64,000 nt of DNA from Cognatiyoonia koreensis (GTDB taxonomy: Bacteria; Pseudomonadota; Alphaproteobacteria; Rhodobacterales; Rhodobacteraceae). The translations under genes were made by a program, and so were the position numbers. Under the pieces are notes generated by a model. The model did no database searches, was not told the origin of the DNA, and saw only the letters and a list, made by a program, of their open reading frames with translations. The DNA lies in contig NZ_FOIZ01000001.1 in the NCBI RefSeq assembly GCF_900109295.1, positions 2,046,001 through 2,110,000 on the forward strand, read 5' to 3'. This document shows, one piece after another, positions 61,592 to 64,000 of this stretch (within the stretch, counting starts at the first letter, position 1; every line of letters begins with the position of its first letter).

Positions 61592-62415
61592 TGCCGCATT
61601 TCACGACTGCTGACGGAACCCAACTTTACTATTCGCAAGCAGGTGAAGGCATCCCCGTGATCGCGCTGGCCGGGTTGACCCGAAATGGTGGCGATTTCGA
61701 TCATGTGGCACCGCATATGCCGGTGCGCTTTATCCGGCTGGACTATCGCGGGCGCGGTAAATCCGACTGGGCCGATCCCAGCACCTACACGATCCCGCAA
61801 GAGGCCGAAGACACCCTTGCCCTGATGGATCATCTGGGATTGAAGCAAGCCGCCATTCTTGGAACATCGCGTGGCGGACTGATTGCGATGCTGCTTGCCG
61901 CAACTGTCAAAGACAGGCTGCTAGGTGTGGCCCTGAATGATATCGGGCCGGAGATTGCGGATGCAGGTCTTGATGTCATCAAGAAATATGTCGGCAAGAC
62001 ACCCCTGCAAAAAACCTACAAGGAAGCTGCGCAAGTCCGTGCCCTGACATGGACCCATTTTCAGGACGTGCCCATGGAACGCTGGGTGCACGAAGTCAGC
62101 AATCATTACGAAGAAACGCCCGACGGGCTGAAACTGCGCTATGACCCCAAGCTTCGGGACGCGGTGCTGGAAGCAGGGGCACAACCGGCCCCTGATCTTT
62201 GGCCGCTTTACGATGCGCTGAACGGTTTGCCGCTTGCCTTGATCCGAGGGGCGAATTCCGACCTTTTGACGGTTGAAACGGCGGATGAAATGCTGAGCCG
62301 GCGCCCGGATATGATCCGCGCCGATATTCCCAAGCGCGGTCATGTCCCCTTTCTGGACGAAGAGCTATCACTTGATGCCCTTGCCGAATGGCTGGAGGAT
62401 TTGCATGGATATTGA
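61591..62415 (+). CDS. Alpha/beta hydrolase
   Basis: A protein of 274 residues. The nucleophile elbow is ILGTSRGGLIAML with Ser near residue 95; the oxyanion region is IALAGLTRNGGDFDH; the catalytic His is in KRGHVPFLDE near the end. There is an internal lid region (residues 135-200). The substrate is unknown; esterase or lactonase are possible. It overlaps the HAD gene by one base and the dehydratase gene by 11 bases. Confidence 0.88.
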   Translation: MPHFTTADGTQLYYSQAGEGIPVIALAGLTRNGGDFDHVAPHMPVRFIRLDYRGRGKSDWADPSTYTIPQEAEDTLALMDHLGLKQAAILGTSRGGLIAMLLAATVKDRLLGVALNDIGPEIADAGLDVIKKYVGKTPLQKTYKEAAQVRALTWTHFQDVPMERWVHEVSNHYEETPDGLKLRYDPKLRDAVLEAGAQPAPDLWPLYDALNGLPLALIRGANSDLLTVETADEMLSRRPDMIRADIPKRGHVPFLDEELSLDALAEWLEDLHGY

Positions 62416-63376
62416 GATGATCCGCGCCGCTGACAAGCGGCTGAACGGCTACGTCCGGCGCACACCGCTGCTGTCATCGCCCTTTCTGGATGACATCGCC
62501 GGGCGGCGCGTTCTGGTGAAGGCTGAATGCCTTCAGCATACCGGTTCGTTCAAGTTTCGCGGTGGCTGGTCGGCCCTGTCTGCACTGCCTCCCGAAAAAC
62601 GGAAGGCAGGCGTCATTGCATATTCCAGTGGCAACCATGCCCAAGGCGTTGCGATCGCCGCCGATGCCCATGATGCGCCCTGCGTCATCGTGATGCCGTC
62701 CGATGCACCCGCCGTCAAAATCCAGAACACACGGGATTTGGGCGCGGAGGTCGTTCTGTATGATCGTGACAATGAAGATCGTGACGAAATCGGTGCCCGA
62801 CTGGCGGCTGAACGCGGTCTGACCTTGATCAAGCCATTCGATGAACCAATGGTCATTGCAGGACAAGGCACCTGCGGTCTGGAAATTGCAAAACAGGCCG
62901 ACGCAGCCCGCGTCACGCAGGCAGATGTGCTTGTCTGTTGCGGGGGCGGCGGTTTGACGTCTGGCATCGCATTGGCGTTGGCCGGCGACGCGCCCGGCCT
63001 GAAAGTGCGCCCTTGCGAACCTGAAAGGTTTGACGATGTCGCCCGGTCGTTAAAGTCGGGCCGGATCGAAAGCAACAACCGCGCGTCCGGGTCGCTTTGC
63101 GATGCCATCATCACGATGCGGCCGGGCGATCTGACCTTTCCAATCATGCAACAGCACTGCGCGAGCGGCATCGTTGTCACCGAGGAAGAATGCCTGCGCG
63201 CAATGGCCCATGCCTATGAGCGGCTGCGGATCGTCATCGAACCGGGCGGTGCTGCGGCCCTTGCAGCAGCCCTGTTCCATCCCGCGGAAAGTGAAGGGGA
63301 TGCGGTCATAGCCGTTGCGACCGGCGGGAACGTCGACAAGGCCGTGTTCATCAAAGCGCTGGAGATGTCTCAGTGA
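62405..63376 (+). CDS. PLP-dependent threonine/serine dehydratase-like enzyme
   Basis: A protein of 323 residues from ATG 62405. PLP Lys in GSFKFRGGWSAL near residue 51, phosphate-binding SSGNHAQGVAIAAD near 78, and a glycine loop CCGGGGLTSGIALAL near 178, with EPGGAAALAAALF near 285. It lacks the C-terminal regulatory domain of biosynthetic threonine deaminase, like catabolic or 3-hydroxyaspartate dehydratases. It overlaps the hydrolase gene and its last bases overlap the next gene by four, so the run is one operon. Confidence 0.88.
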   Translation: MDIEMIRAADKRLNGYVRRTPLLSSPFLDDIAGRRVLVKAECLQHTGSFKFRGGWSALSALPPEKRKAGVIAYSSGNHAQGVAIAADAHDAPCVIVMPSDAPAVKIQNTRDLGAEVVLYDRDNEDRDEIGARLAAERGLTLIKPFDEPMVIAGQGTCGLEIAKQADAARVTQADVLVCCGGGGLTSGIALALAGDAPGLKVRPCEPERFDDVARSLKSGRIESNNRASGSLCDAIITMRPGDLTFPIMQQHCASGIVVTEEECLRAMAHAYERLRIVIEPGGAAALAAALFHPAESEGDAVIAVATGGNVDKAVFIKALEMSQ

Positions 63377-64000
63377 CGGAATTCACCGTCTCCAGTTTCA
63401 ACGTCAAGAACCTGATCGGGCCGGAACAGGAATACTATAAGTTCGAAAGCTACACGCCCGAGGAATACAGCTGGAAACAAAGCTGGCTTGCCAATCAGGT
63501 TTTGCAGTTAAACGCCGATATCATTGGATTTCAGGAGATTTTTGACGATGTGGCCCTGCAGGCCGTCATCGACGAGGCCGATGAACTGGGTGTTGCTGCG
63601 AACAAGCTGAGTATTCCGGACGAGACCAAACGCTATGCACGCAAGGCGATCTTTCGCAAGCTGGCCTATGATCCCTACACCCATGCGCAGCTTGCGTTTG
63701 CCCCCAACCTGAATGACGGGGCCCCCGGTCAGCGGCGTCCCGGTGTCGCTGTCTTGTCCCGCTTTGGTTTCACCGAGAAGCCGGAGGTCATTCAGGAACT
63801 TCCCGAACCGCTTGAAATTCCGTTTCAGGATCTGGGTGGCAGCGATGGTGGAACCTACAAGCTTAGGCGTTTGTCGCGCCCGATCCTGCGCGTGCGTATC
63901 CCGGTCGGCGATCAGGTGGTGACGGTTTTCAACTGCCATCTGAAATCGAAACTGGGTGAGTTGGACCGTCCTGACGGTGCCCCCTACCCGCCCGCTGCTG
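63373..64000 (+). CDS. Endonuclease/exonuclease/phosphatase-family protein, cut by the window edge
   Basis: Starts at GTG 63373, overlapping the dehydratase stop by four bases; 209 codons are in the window and the frame is still open at the right edge. Family motifs are the metal Asn in TVSSFNVKNLIGPE and Glu in DIIGFQEIFDD, then PGVAVLSRFGF and VTVFNCHLKSK. Members cut DNA, RNA or phospho-lipids or sugars; the substrate is not visible here. Confidence 0.85.
   Translation, partial: MTEFTVSSFNVKNLIGPEQEYYKFESYTPEEYSWKQSWLANQVLQLNADIIGFQEIFDDVALQAVIDEADELGVAANKLSIPDETKRYARKAIFRKLAYDPYTHAQLAFAPNLNDGAPGQRRPGVAVLSRFGFTEKPEVIQELPEPLEIPFQDLGGSDGGTYKLRRLSRPILRVRIPVGDQVVTVFNCHLKSKLGELDRPDGAPYPPAA

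Overview
The window looks like the chromosome of a Rhodobacterales alphaproteobacterium, most likely the marine Roseobacter group. The reasons are a GC-rich sequence with dense, overlapping operons; an Irr-type Fur regulator divergent from fabA-fabB-fabI; a FYDLN-type acidic protein; a duplicated aldehyde dehydrogenase behind deoC; and many small-solute transport and catabolic genes. There is no phage, insertion sequence, CRISPR array, rRNA or plasmid gene. One tRNA (Ala, GGC) is present. Genus-level placement is inference.

Layout. 0-5.3 kb: cut GntR regulator, YgjP-like metallopeptidase, FYDLN protein, tRNA-Ala, then a TetR regulator divergent from a two-subunit molybdenum hydroxylase. 5.3-20.2 kb: myo-inositol island, with iolD-iolC-iolB-iolJ-iolG on the minus strand facing an oxidoreductase-iolE-oxidoreductase operon, and further right a LacI regulator facing a sugar ABC transporter. 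The same perfect palindrome (core TTGCAACCGGTTGCAA) lies in both divergent promoters. A PAP2 protein, a membrane-anchored LuxR protein and a small SH3 lipoprotein sit between the two parts. 20.2-24 kb: Rieske oxygenase, an 81-residue protein and a dimethylglycine-dehydrogenase-like flavoprotein, probably an N-demethylation unit. 24-31.3 kb: galE, then LacI-malK divergent from malE-malF-malG. 31.3-34.4 kb: DUF4173-type membrane protein with a response regulator and histidine kinase. 34.5-41.2 kb: rpe, a YdcZ-like membrane protein, an AraC regulator, an oxidoreductase, deoC and the tandem aldehyde dehydrogenase.

41.3-49.2 kb is the least explained part. Ten tightly packed minus-strand genes encode a long coiled-coil protein, an AAA+ ATPase, soluble proteins of no family I recognise, and six membrane proteins, four of them small. 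It is the best candidate for an undescribed system, probably an envelope-associated ATPase machine. 49.3-55.3 kb: L,D-transpeptidase, creatinase, a short-chain dehydrogenase, a succinate-semialdehyde-type dehydrogenase and a membrane protein. 55.3-59.5 kb: irr, fabA, a DUF1569-like protein, fabB and fabI (unsaturated fatty acid synthesis). 59.5-64 kb: two VOC proteins, an FKBP prolyl isomerase, and a run of HAD dehalogenase, alpha/beta hydrolase, serine/threonine dehydratase-like and cut endonuclease/exonuclease/phosphatase genes.

Regulation visible in the sequence is mostly local: regulators sit beside their targets, and inverted repeats occur upstream of the GntR, molybdenum hydroxylase, inositol, maltose-type, deoC and creatinase genes. 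Five tail-to-tail gene pairs share the last four bases, CTAG.
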